This document shows positions 48,551-61,997 of a stretch of DNA of 64,000 nt, piece after piece. Below the pieces are notes generated by a model that had not been told where the DNA came from, did no database searches, and worked only from the letters and a program-made list of their open reading frames with translations. A program made the translations under genes and the position numbers. How positions within the stretch are numbered: the first letter of the stretch is position 1; every line of letters begins with the position of its first letter. This DNA comes from Channallabes apus (taxonomy: Eukaryota; Chordata; Actinopteri; Siluriformes; Clariidae). The DNA is taken from positions 15,938,651 through 16,002,650 of the forward strand of contig CM060118.1 of the NCBI GenBank assembly GCA_030522415.1. Reading direction: 5' to 3'.

Positions 48551-49144
48551 TTTTTGCTAACCCTTTTGAAAAAAAAATTTTATTTACAAAAAACTTCCTA
48601 CAAAATTCAAAAGTAAATATAGCATTAATTTTATGAAATATACTGAGGTCTCACTGAGACTGTTTAGAATGAATAAAGGTGGGGTGATGAGCAATATAGA
48701 AATCATTAATTAAATTGGTTGCAAACAGGACATATAGGACAGGAAATGCTGGGAAATAAAACCTTGCCACCCGTTTGATCACTGTGGATCCTGTAGATAT
48801 CCGTGGCATGGGAATGGCCTAGCCACTGTAGGTTGGAGAGGTAATACCACAAAGTTATTGTTTGATATTAAAAAAGGTGGCAAGTTTATATATATTTTTT
48901 TTTTCATTTTATAAACGATACATTATAATTCCAGAGAAATAATTTAATAACTTGATGATTCCACTACCAGTTATGTTTATTTGAAATCTGGAAATGGAAT
49001 GAAGACAGAAAGAGGAGGGGTGAGTGATTAAGAGGCAGGGATACTTCTCTAAAGCTGCTTTCTGAAGCAACGGGGGCGGAAAGACAGTGGGACAGATGGT
49101 TGGATGGTGTTAATGCAAATAAAAACTCAGTGGAAGCAGGGAGC
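48551..49144. other. Upstream flank of the cabp2 gene
   Basis: No transposon or coding sequence was recognised. It would contain the promoter if the exon at 49145 is the first. No TATA box stands out. The last ~120 bases are purine-rich and less AT-rich than the surroundings. Confidence 0.4.
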
Positions 49145-52100
49145 ATGGAAACGCCTGATGTCCGACAAGATAAGACTGTGAAAAAAGTGAGCATTTGGTA
49201 TTTTCTTTATATTTACATTATGTTTACTTATAGCTTTTATTGTAGAGCATACTGGTAAAACTCTGTGATGATGAAAACATTATGGCTATCAGATATTAAA
49301 GTAAGCTATATAAACAACTACTGTATTTGTTTGTTTTTGTGATGTAAAAAATGAGACCAAGATAAATACTTTTTTCCACCTTTAATGTGACCTATAACCT
49401 GTTCTCAACTGAAAAATAAACTAAAATCGTTAAGGAATTTTTAATCTTTAAGAAAAATTTAAATGCTAAAATTATGTTGCATAAGTGTGCACACCTGCTT
49501 ATAACTGGGTACGTTCAGAATTAAGCAATCATATTCAAACTGCACACCTGCCATCATATAAAGTGCCTTTGCTTAAGTTCAGCTGTTCTAGTAGGCTTTT
49601 TCTGACATTTTCTAAGTCACAATTTATAGCAAAAGCCATGGTCCACAGAGTGCTTTCAAAACATTACAGGGCTCTCATTGTTGAAAGAATTCAGTCAAGA
49701 AAAGGCTAGAAAAGAATTTCCAAGACATTAAATATCCCATGAAACACAGTGAAGTCATCATCAAGTGGAGAAAATATTGCACAACAATGACATTAACAAG
49801 TACAGGACATCCCTCCAAAATTAATAAAAAGATGAGAATAAAACTGGTCAGGGGAGGATGCCAAGAAGCCTACAGAAACATTAAAGGAGCTGCAGGAATT
49901 TCTAGCAAGTACTGGTACTGGCTGACACACCCAAATCATTAAAAGAATTCCTTCATGTTTTGGAATGCCCCAGCCAGAGCCCAAACCTAAATCCGATTGA
50001 AATTCTGTGGGGTGATCTGAAGAGGGCTGAGAGAGATTTGGAGAGTTTTTGCAAAGAAGAGTGGTTGAATATCAAGCCACATGCCATTATTCCCACCCAA
50101 AACAACTGAGTGCTGTAATAAAATGAAAATGTGCTTCAACAAGGTATTAGTTTAAGCGTATGCATATTTATGCAACCACGTTATTTAAAAATAAATAAAT
50201 AAATACACTAAAATAAAAAATATAACTAATTTTTCAATTGAGTTGTACAAGTTATGTCTCTTTAAGGTGGAAAAAGTTCAAAAATTATCATCTTGGTTTA
50301 ATTTGTTACATAACAAAAACCTGGCATTTTTTGCAAGTTCATTTTTACACTTTATTTAATCTTTATTACAAACTGAGGGATATTTTTTCCCTGTTGCATT
50401 CCCGCTTATTCGTTTAGCTGTCTGTACCTGAGTGAAATAAAATGTCTTTTTATTCTAGGAGTATGCATTTCTTACTTTGAAAGATTTTGAATACTAAGAC
50501 CATTATTTTCAGATGATCTTAGTTCCCTGGGTTGTCTCCATGCAGGCATTGATAAAAAACAAGATCGAGAAGCTGAGGAAATGGAGCATCTCCACCGGTG
50601 AAAGCTTCAAACACCAATCCAAAATGAAGACTCTCAGCTTGAGGTCAACCACTGAGGCAGAAGACGACCTACGTAATGACGAAAATGAGCGCAGGAAATT
50701 CAGACCTATGGTGGCATCTGTTTTTGGTCAGGTATGAAATAAACTGTAAGGTCATGGCCTCTTTCAAAACAGTTTTTATGCAGGAGATTTGGTAGATTTT
50801 GGTAGGCATCTTAGGCATTTTGTTTCTGGCTTTTTGGTTATTTTCACCCAGTTTAATCACCACCTTCACCACTGTTCTTTACTGTATTTTAAGTTTCCTG
50901 CAAAGATGTCTCTATTGGATACAGTTTTTATTGTTACTTAAGAGGCATGTGTCCTGTTTGGCTCAAAATGGCATGACTGTGCCTCAATGTTATTGATATT
51001 AAACCACAGGTCTACTGAATTCTCAGTGTTGGTTGATCAGAAGGCGCTGATTATTTTTTATTTCTTAATTGTTGATATAATTTCTGTAAGGAGCCATTTA
51101 TTTCACATTAATGGAAGGCATCTTAAATACCGGTGCTCTACCAGAAGACATTTCACAACATTAAATTGAAATAGAAATGACTAAATAGAAATGATAAGGC
51201 CAGTGCGAAGAAAAAGGGATTATGTACTGTACCATATGTACTGGTACTTTGGTAAAGCCTATATGCTTGTAAATATGAAGTGAGGTTGGAGCTTCCCTTC
51301 ATGGTTGAATCTGTGTCATGGAAAATTATGAAGAAAAGCCATAATGTTGGGTGTGCATATGGACAGAACATTTGGTGTTTTTTTCACCAGTGTTCAGCTT
51401 TCTTTGCTCCATACTGTATGTGCTGTCAATCTGGAATACTTCACCTTTCAGCTGTGAACATGCTAATACGTAGAATGGTGACTCTAAATTGCCTATAAGC
51501 ATTAGTATGTGGTTGCATAGTGCCCACCTGTAGACCCCATTCTGTAAATGTATTTCCACCCTGGGATAGGCTATAAGGTGGACTTTTTGGCAAGCAATCT
51601 AAGTGCGTGTGTTTCTGTACAAAGCCAACAACTGTTTTGAGTCTAAATCAATTTTTTCCATCTACCCTGAAAAGATGATGTTATTTTTAAGACATTAGTA
51701 TATTTTAGTTTGTCTCGTATGGAATTATATACACAAATGAGTTTGCTACCCTTACAAGCAAGTACATTTTAAGGATAGATCAGGATTACAGATGGAATTT
51801 ACTCATGTAACCAACTGATAAGAAAGATTAGACGGCTGGCTGTAATTTCCCTCCCTTTGACTTATCTGCGTAATAGCTTTTATTATGTAATGGCATATGT
51901 TAAACTCAGTCAGGTGTAAAAATGGCATGCATTCCAGTGGACACTGAGAAACTAATGATGTAGGCATTTTAATAAGACTCACACAAGGTATTGCTTCTCT
52001 CGTTTTCTCTCGCACTCATCCTTCAGTCATTTGAGCTTCACTGTAATCCATTGGCGGAAAAAAAAACTGTGTGGGTCTATGACCCAAATCCCACATAATA

Positions 52101-55100
52101 ACACACACATGCAGAGTGAGAGAGAGAGAGATTTACACAAGGCATTAGTAACAAAATGAGATGCACTAAATCTCGTTGTTTGTAGGATGGAAGCCAGAAT
52201 TGTCCAGATATCCCTCATTCACCAACTTATATGCGAAACATTTTTTATATATCAGAAATAATGCGTTTGGGCCAACGCAGATGCAGTAATCTTTTTAATT
52301 GCTGCATCTTAAATGTCATATTTAAATAATATAATAACTATGGACTCCAGTTTTAACAATATAATAACTGATGATTTAGAAAAATCATTCCACTAAGGAG
52401 AATTGTTGCAATTCTAATATCAAAATCACAGATTATTCCCAGGTGATACCTTATGGCAGTGCAGTCGTTTCATCTGCCTGTTTGGACATAAGCATTATAT
52501 TTAGTGATATATTTTTGTTTTATAATTTTTATTGTAAACTATGTTCAGTTAACATAAATCCATTGTTTTCTATTCAATTGCAATTGAACAGCATTATACC
52601 TTTACAGTAGTCCACTAAGAAAGGTGACAGGTTCATTTGATGAATCTGTATGCTCCCCTCTTATTTGGACACTCACTAGATTATAGGTTTGGTATAAAAT
52701 AGTTTTGAAAATATATTTTTTTCATACAGATAAAATTGATTTGTCTTGTGCTAAGTGAACCTGTCACTCTTCTTAGTGGGCGGGGTCAATTTTTGAGATA
52801 TTGTATATATTTTGGTTTTTTTTTTATTTTTCTCCCCAATTTAGTCGTGGCCAATTCCTCCCCGTTGCTACGGGGGCTCCCACATTAAGGTTACCACTAC
52901 CACTCAGTCGGGAGGGCGAAGTTTCCTCCGAACCGCGTGACGTCAGCCGACCGCATCTTTTCAAACTGCTTGCTCACATACCATTAGGGGCGGAGTAACA
53001 CACTCGGAGGAAAGCACTAGCCGCTTCTTCCGCGTGCGCGAGCCCACAGACTCCCCTGATTGGCTGTAGAGCCGTGATTAATGTGGGAGCACAAGTACCT
53101 CTCATCCCTCCCCTCTGAGAGAGCTCGGGCAATCAGCTCTCTCTGTGCCTCCGGCAGTGAGAGGAAAACAGCGAAGGTTCGAACCAGCGATCTCCGGATA
53201 ATAGGTCGAGCGCTTTACCACTGCGCCACTCGGAGGCCCTTTATGTACATTTTTTTTAATTATATATATTTTTTAATTGTTCCTAAATTGCCCGTAGTGT
53301 GTGATTGGGTGTGTGAGTATGTGTATGTGTATGTGCCCTGCGATGGATTGGCACCCTGTCCAGGGTGTACCCCGCCTAGTGCCCGAAGTCTCCTGGGATA
53401 GGCTCCAGGTCCCCCGCCGACCCTGAACACAGGATTAAGCGGTATAGAAAATGAATGAATGAATGAATTAATATTTTTTAATTAAATTAAATTAATTACA
53501 TTTCGTAATTAATTTAAATAATCAATGTGGTTTGACCAAGATCAAAGCTAATAATAATAATAATAATAATGATAATAATAATAATTAAAAAATATGTTTT
53601 ACAGCCTTTTTGTTTATACTAGAGGAAAGTACAGGTAAGTAATTAAGCAGAGGAATGTAAAATGTCAGTACAGTTTCGCAAAACTGCACTCCACTGGCCG
53701 TTCACTTGGGGGTTAAAAATGCATCAAAACACACATATTGCTACGGCGACGGTGCTTTTCAGTGTAGTATTACCTGCCAATACTGCCAACAGCAATGGCC
53801 ATGTTTCATGGTTTCACTGTTTTCACCTACAGTTCCCAGAATGCAGCACGGCCTACTAACTTGGGTGTTGAGAACTACAAATTCTGCTCCATACACAAGG
53901 AGTGTCAGAAAGTTCTCTGTTTATTAACAAGAAATTCAGATATTAACCAAGCGATTTGTGTAACATACAGCAGATAATATAAGGCATTTTTTTATGTTCC
54001 AGTAAAAAGAGAGGCTTGTATAGATTGTGTAAGTTGTATAGATATCCGTCCGGAGATGAATCAGGAAGTGTTAGCTCAAAGCAGCAAGAGAGAGAGAAAG
54101 AGAGAGAGTTTTATATAAATGTGTCAACTCTCTCTCTCTCTCTCTCTCTCTCTCAGTGCACTCCACTAACTGTGAAATATACCGTGTGCTCTATGCTGTT
54201 TATCATTCAACCTTAGCCATGCCTTTATTCCTGTGCTAAATTAGTTTCCCAGTGGGTCGGAATGCAGAATGTCCATACAAATTAGAGGCCTAAAGAAAAC
54301 AACTTAAGGACCCATTGAGGACTTCAATATTTTAACACCATGGTTTGCTTCAGAATAATTTCCTAAGTTCCTAATATAAAAGTCATATTTTCAGAAATTG
54401 ATGTTCAGAATGTCTAGTAGCCCTGTTTAGAATATTCACTCAGAATATCTGTATAGAATGTTTAGGAGCCTTGTATATAATGTCCAGAATGTCCGGTTGT
54501 CTTGTTTGGAATGTTCGGAATGCTCATTCGTCCTGTGTGAAAGCTCTTTAGCTAAGCATTGTCTGTCAGGTGTTGTCAATAAAATTGGACGATATAAATG
54601 ATGTTTTTTCTGTCTAAAACCTCTACACACAAAAAACACACATTTATATAATAGTTTTCTAGAGATAAGGCATTGATGCCTGATGTGAAAAGTTTGTTTA
54701 CAGTTTGCAGTGAGGTGAGATGCTGCTAATGAGCTGTAGTTTTCACTTTTCAGCGTCACCTTAGGTAAAGTAAATGGAGTTGGAGTATTGGTGGTCTGGT
54801 CTTAATCTGCCATCTGGTGGTAAAATACATACACTACAGTGTATTTGTATCAATTACTACAGTGTACATAATGACAGTGGGACATATTACATACATTATA
54901 TTGCCAAAAGTATTCACTCAGCCGTCCATAACCATTAACCCATTATTCAATTCAGGTGTTCCAGTCAAACATTTGTGAAAAAATGTTTTGCTTTGAGGAA
55001 CTCAGTGAATTCCGGTGTGGTACCGTGATAGGATGCCACCAGTGCAATAAGTTGTGAAATTTCCTCGTAACGAAATATTCCACAGTCAACTGTTAGTGAT

Positions 55101-55517
55101 ATTATAACAAAGTGGAAGTGACTGGGAACGACAGCAACTCAACCACAAAGTGATAGGCCACGTAAAATAATAGAGAGGTCAGCGAATGTTGAGATGCATA
55201 GTGCACAGAAGTCGCCAACTTAGGTCAAGAACAGTGTGTAGAGAGCTTCATGGAATGGGCTTCCATGGCCGAGCAGTTGCATCCAAGCCTTACATCACCA
55301 AGTGCATGTAAGCGCCGGGTGCAGTTGTGTAAAGCACGCAACCACTGGCCTCTAGCACGATGGAGACATGTTCTCCGGCTTTAGGAATCACGCTTCTCTG
55401 TCTGGCAATCCAATGAACGAGTCTAGGTTTGGCGGTTGCCAGGAGAACAGTACTGGTACTTGTACTGGTGTGTGTATATATATATATATATATATAAGAT
55501 TAAGCTCCATATATACA

Positions 55518-55597
<80 letters not shown>

Positions 55598-55809
55598 CGA
55601 GCTTACATACAGTATAGAAGTCATTTGACCTTTATTTTTAAAAATATTGCAATTTGGAATATTTTTAAAAGCAACAATATAAGTAAACGTATTAAGTACA
55701 ATTTAAGTTTGTGATAGAATTTGATTTTCCATAATGCAGAATTTTTTTATTTTGCTATATGGATAAACAGAAATATTTTTTGTAATGTATAGCTGAATTA
55801 TTTCAAAAG

Positions 55810-55888
<79 letters not shown>

Positions 55889-56152
55889 TTTTTGTTTGTT
55901 TTTGCAGGATGTACTCATGTCTATTCTAATCCTCCTGCAGTTCTCGTTCTTTTTGCCCTTCATTTCACTTATACACAAACATTTCACTGCATTTCCTCAC
56001 TTCTTTGGTGTTTTCCAAAACTAGCACCTAGCTTGCTTAATCTTTTAATTCATCTGTTGCTCCTTCTCTTATCTATATCCTTATCTTTCTTTTTTTTGTC
56101 AGTGGAATGTGTCACTATCGTTTTTGTTTAGACCTCTGTAGTCCTGTTGGTG

Positions 56153-56189
<37 letters not shown>

Positions 56190-59100
56190 TAACTCCACCA
56201 ATGAGATTTCACTCCCTGTGTATCCATGTCTTTCTTTTTTCATTCACCATAATGCTGATTTTGAATCAGTAACTTGTAATCCTGTATATTAGATTTTTTT
56301 TGGGGGGGGGAATCTACTATATAGGTAAACTGTTGATTACATGAGGTAAAAAACAGTATTGGTTAGAGGATGAGAAGTAATAGAGATCAAATGGATGGCA
56401 GATCTACTGTCATTATCTGATGTTTAATTCTGCACATGAGTTCCTCAAATTCCCTAATAGCGTTTGGGGAGGGGTAAGGGGAGCAAGGGTTATGCAGGGG
56501 AATGCAGGGGAGGGAGAGCAAAAAAAATAAAAAACAGGGAATAAGACATCAATGAGTCATCCAGAAAAGATCATGTACTGTAATCAAGGGTAGGCATACA
56601 TCATTTTTTTCGGACCAAAAAGTAAAAAAAAAAAAAAAAAAGCATTGACATTTCATGAGTTCAGGTGGTAGAATTGTAAGACTTATAACATCTTTTAGAA
56701 TGTATTATACAGGAAGTTGTCTGAATTTTAGACTGTGCACTACACCTTTAAGCTGCACATCTAGCTAATCTAAATTAATCCATTATTACTATTGTGGGAA
56801 TAATAAAGCTTTTAGTGTGATGTTTGATTGCTGGAGAAATGAGTCCTGGCTTAGTGCTGACTTGTGTGGTCCCTGCTGAAGGGTGTTGTGCTCCTGGATT
56901 CTGACACTATGCATCAATGTTTGCTGAAAATATTGTTTATTTTTTCCATTTCCAAGAGAGACTGTGTTAACATCTTTTCAATTAAAAAATCCACATATAT
57001 ATATGCGGTATCTCTCTCTCTCTCTCTTCATTATGTAAACTTGCTGGCTGTCATCTTTTATTTGAACATGCTTGAACAGGATTTACTTGAACTCCATAGA
57101 GACCTGGTTGTAATCTGCCATCTGCAACATTCACCATAGCAATAATCCAATTCACAATAGTAATAATCCTAAATATGCAGAGGTTCTGTCTATCAGATTC
57201 AGGTTACAATAATGCATAAGGAGTTTTAATGAAAAATGAGTAAAATATGAATAAAATAGAAATGCATGAATCATTTATCTATTAAAGATTAGAAACGTAC
57301 TGTATTTAACAAACGGAACATTGCAACATATTTCGGATAATTGCTTACTACAGAAAGAGATTTTGTTTAGATGGTTAGCTATGGTTAAATATTTCAGTCT
57401 TATCTATTTTGTATTTTGGCATCACGGCTTAGTGGGCAGCACTCCCACTCAGGAGTCTCGGCTCCAGTCTGTGTGCATTGATTTCTCCCCATGCTTCCTG
57501 GGTATCCATTGTATACTCTGGCAGTGGTGTTGTAATTTAAATTTGCCTGTAGCTTATGATTTGATTCATACATATTTCCTCACACATTTCAAACTAATTT
57601 CCTTAATTTTCTTTTTGATTCTGTAAAGCTCCTTGGCGACAAAGGTTGCCACTTCATCCAGGACTATACATTGTGCCTTGAGCTCTCATGGAGATCTCCA
57701 GGCCCCCATGCATCTATCCATCTATCCATTTCCCATACTTTTTATTCTGTGGCTAAAGGCTCAAAGCATGGTACAACCCATTTCAGGGCACAAGCACACA
57801 CACTCACACACAGAAAAGTATAAACTATGGGAAATTTGGAACCACCAATTAGATTTTGGGGTGTAGAGGAAGGAAAAGTACCAAGCATGTGGAGAAGAAG
57901 CAGAATCCACATACACAGACCAGAGGCGAGATTTGATTCCCCAACCCTGGAGTTATGAAATTACAGTGCTAGATCCACCATGTTTCCCCACACTAGGAGT
58001 TTTATATTTAATTTTTCACAAAGTGAACATCGGGGTGTGATTCCTTCTCTCCTAAATTACTGCTTGTCTCTGTGTGTTTTGTTTTTGTAAATGTTTATTA
58101 CTACAGAACAGAGAGCTACGGCCAGAAGAAATTGAAGGTACAATAATTTTGCATATTTCAGCTCATATATTTTCTCCTCAAAACCAGATCATAAAAATGA
58201 TGGCTTAAAAACCAGCTTTATATGTCCATTATTCGGCCATTCTGACCATCCTTTCCTTCTGATATCACTCCCACTCGTTTTACCCGAAACTGTAACCTTC
58301 ATTCTCCTCCAGCTGCACACTGCTTAATCAATTCTTTAAAACATTCTCAATTTAATTAGGCAAACCTAATGACTTTTTCTCTTTCAGAGCTGAAGGAAGC
58401 CTTCAAGGAGTTTGACAGAGATAAGGACGGCTTCATCAGCTGTAAAGATCTGGGTGAGTGCATGAGGACGATGGGATACATGCCTACAGAGATGGAGCTG
58501 ATTGAGCTCAGTCAGCAGATCTGTAAGTAAAACCTTACATGTGAACCAGCACATACTGTAGACATTTTTTAAATTACATAAGAAATAAAATGTAGCTGTA
58601 GAAAAATAACCAGCAGCGAGATGGTATGATGGCACTCAAGGGTTGATTGTTTTCCAAAAACCATGTGAATTCGTCCTTTTCTACCACAGCTATTTGCCAA
58701 CAACTACAGCAATGTCCCTGAAACAAGTTAGTTCCTATCATCGCCTGCATTAGAGCATCTACAATATATTTAATCATTTCCTCACCAGCATCTCTTTATG
58801 CAACAAAAATGCAACATCGTGTTATTTTGCTGACTTGAAGACCTTCCTCTAATGAAAAACATACTGATTTCTAAAGTGCTGTATACTGGAGACACTCATT
58901 TTCCATTCCTCTTATCCTGTTCATGGTGCCTGGCGACTTGGAGCATGAGGCAGGGTACACCCTAGATGGGGTGTCAATCAACTGACATACTGTATACTGG
59001 AGACTCATTATAAATGTTCCATAATTATCTAAAAAAAATTGGTCTATTTATTATCAGCATTAAAATGTTACGGTCATATACTGCTCTTTCATATAACATC

Positions 59101-60384
59101 ACACTTGAAATCCAAACTGTCATTTTGTCTGGCGATCTGTCCATGGTTTGAACAATGTTAGCCATTTGCTGTGCGTGGGCATGCCACAACAATCCAGGTC
59201 AAAATCCTTGAAGACGGTTTTATCAGCTTCCACTGACAAAAAGAAAGAGAGATTTGTGGATATCAGTCATCCAGCAACGAGACAAGTCTAATCCTGATCA
59301 AAGCTCACCGGTACTTGGCTGGGGACATTGTATCTCAGGTGGCGTAAACCTGAAATAAATGTTTGACAGATGAAACACTACATAACTATAATACATGATA
59401 TACATGTATGTTTGTTGTTACATGTAGCGGTCGGGCCGTTGTTATGTTTTCATTAGCTTTATTGAGCTTCCAAAAGTATTCAATTAGCATTTGCTATCAT
59501 TTCAATTTTAAATCACTGCTTCCTCAAAGCATATATGTGTTTGCTAGAATTTTTCCAACATAGAGTGCACAAGAAGCGACCTCAGTCACTCATCCGTCCC
59601 TCAGGTGACCGATGGAGGGTAAAGGAGAACCCTCAGTAGGGAGAAAAATGGGTCAAAAACTACAAATGCATTTGCATTCAAATGCAAACAACACTGATAT
59701 TCTGAAAAATAAACAATGCTTCACTTTAACCAAAATATAATTTAACATGAAATATTACCAGAATATATAGCGAATATACAGACTATATAGCGAAATGGTA
59801 AATCTGGCAGTGTGCTGTCCATGAAAGTGTTTTTTAAGAACAGCTGGATCTTGATAAAGAACAATAACATCCAGTGACTAAAGTAATATACACCATTATC
59901 TCGGGTTCTCGTCATGTGTTCAGTAAAATTTATAGAGGTGAATTTAGCAGAAGATTTATTATATTACAGGAGCTGCTCACACAGTTCTAATCGGGCATCT
60001 TTGAATCTCATCTATAAAAATCAGACATCAGAATGCTGCAAAGAACGGTTTAGATCGCTGAAAGGATTATCGGTACTTCCCTGCCCACCCTTCAATAACT
60101 GTATGCGTCCAGAGGAAAAGGGCAAAGCAAATCGCTCTTGACCCCTCACATCAAAGTCATCATCTCTTTGACCTTTTGTTGTCTGGCTGGCGCTACAGAG
60201 CACCGAACACGAGGACAGCCAGGCATATGAATAGTTTTTCCTGCAGGAAATCTACATCAAGAAGAGTAAAATGTTCTCCCCAATGTACAAAAAATACTGT
60301 GCACTAAAACACTGATATTTATTTGACAATACCACACATCTTATTCAATTTCTTGTTATTGATAGATAGATGGATAGATGGATA

Positions 60385-60428
<44 letters not shown>

Positions 60429-61907
60429 TCATGGTGTATGTGTTGCTGTCCAAAACAAATTCCCTGTACTGTAAGTGCAAATTTACTCGCCAGTAAAGTT
60501 CTTTATGACTCTCATTCTTATATTAGACATGACTGCCTGCCAAAATACAGTATGTTTGTCTTCTGGATCACATGATTGCCAGACTGCCATATATATTTGA
60601 ATATAAATAAAATGTAAGTAAGAAGTTATTACTAATACTTCTACAAAAAACATATCAGTACCGATACATTAGTATAAACCAGTGACTTGAATCACAGACG
60701 TACTGTCAAAGATGCCATTATACTGTAGATTCAAGAAATCGGCAATCTATAGGACAAAACTGTTAATATATAACACGTCCTGATATAAAAGGTTAATAAA
60801 TAACAGTGAACATGAAACATAAAGGTTTCTCGTACAACACCACACATACTCCACATACTCAAAATATGTTTGGACTTGAGCATTTTCAAGTATTTACAAA
60901 AGCAGAAAAGACCTGTGCTGTTATGCTCTTCTTACTTAGGTGGAGGCAGAGTGGACTTTGATGACTTCGTGCAATTAATGGGGCCTAAAATGTTGGCTGA
61001 GACAGCAGACATGATCGGAGTCAAAGAATTGAAAGATGCTTTTAGAGAGGTTGGTGAATCGGGGCTTCAAATCACATTAAACAAGGCTTATGCATATACA
61101 AGTGGTGTTCGAGTCAAACCTGGACTTTTGATTGCGCAGAATTACAGAACACAGTTAATGCTCCCTTTATTTCGACGGAGCCATTATCGGACCACTTGCT
61201 TCACATCTGAAATGCTGGCGTCCCAGGAACACCTTTAATGGTCCAAAGATGTAGGAATGACTTATATGTGACAATAACTGCCAGCTGAGTTGCTGGGAGA
61301 ATGATTCATCCTTGGTGAATGATTGTGTGTACAGTTCCCACAGACAGATGTGTCTCTTTTACAATTTGGTGGCAAGATTTCTATTGATTTTCAAAGGTGA
61401 GGAATGTTCACAGGAACACATGCAGTGGGCTCTGAACCACTTGACAGGAATTGTCCTTTAAAATAATTTTCAGCATTCAAATGTTTTACTGCAGCTAAGA
61501 GCCTGATCACCATACTGGGCTTGAAGTCTTTTTCCTTTATTCATAAGTCCTGGTTTGACTTGAACCGTCCTCGTAAAGCACTCATTCTAACTGGTATATT
61601 GGTGCCTTTAATTTGTTATTTCTCTCTCTGTCTCAGTTTGACTCTAACGGTGATGGTCAGATCAGTCTGGCGGAATTGAGAGAGGCCATGAAAAAACTGA
61701 TGGGTCAGCAGTTGAACCAAAGAGAGATCGATGAGATCCTCAAAGACGTGGACCTGAATGGAGATGGCTTAGTCGATTTTGAGGGTGAGAGACAAAGCAA
61801 AAATCTAATAGCTTATGAAAAGCATGTAAAAACCTTTGTACTAAATTAGGTTAAAGAGAAATCAGGACACATTTATTTCCTGGTTTGTTATGCTTTGGAG
61901 AGGTGTA

Positions 61908-61997
<90 letters not shown>

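Noticed and set aside
53160..53240. tRNA-like sequences at SINE heads (also near 6100, 25300, 36620) as tRNA genes
   Set aside because: Only A/B-box promoter similarity is present. The arms do not pair as a cloverleaf and each is fused to a SINE body.
55368..55987. Poly Tyr-Ile frames at AT repeats (also 61862-62084)
   Set aside because: Microsatellite artefacts.
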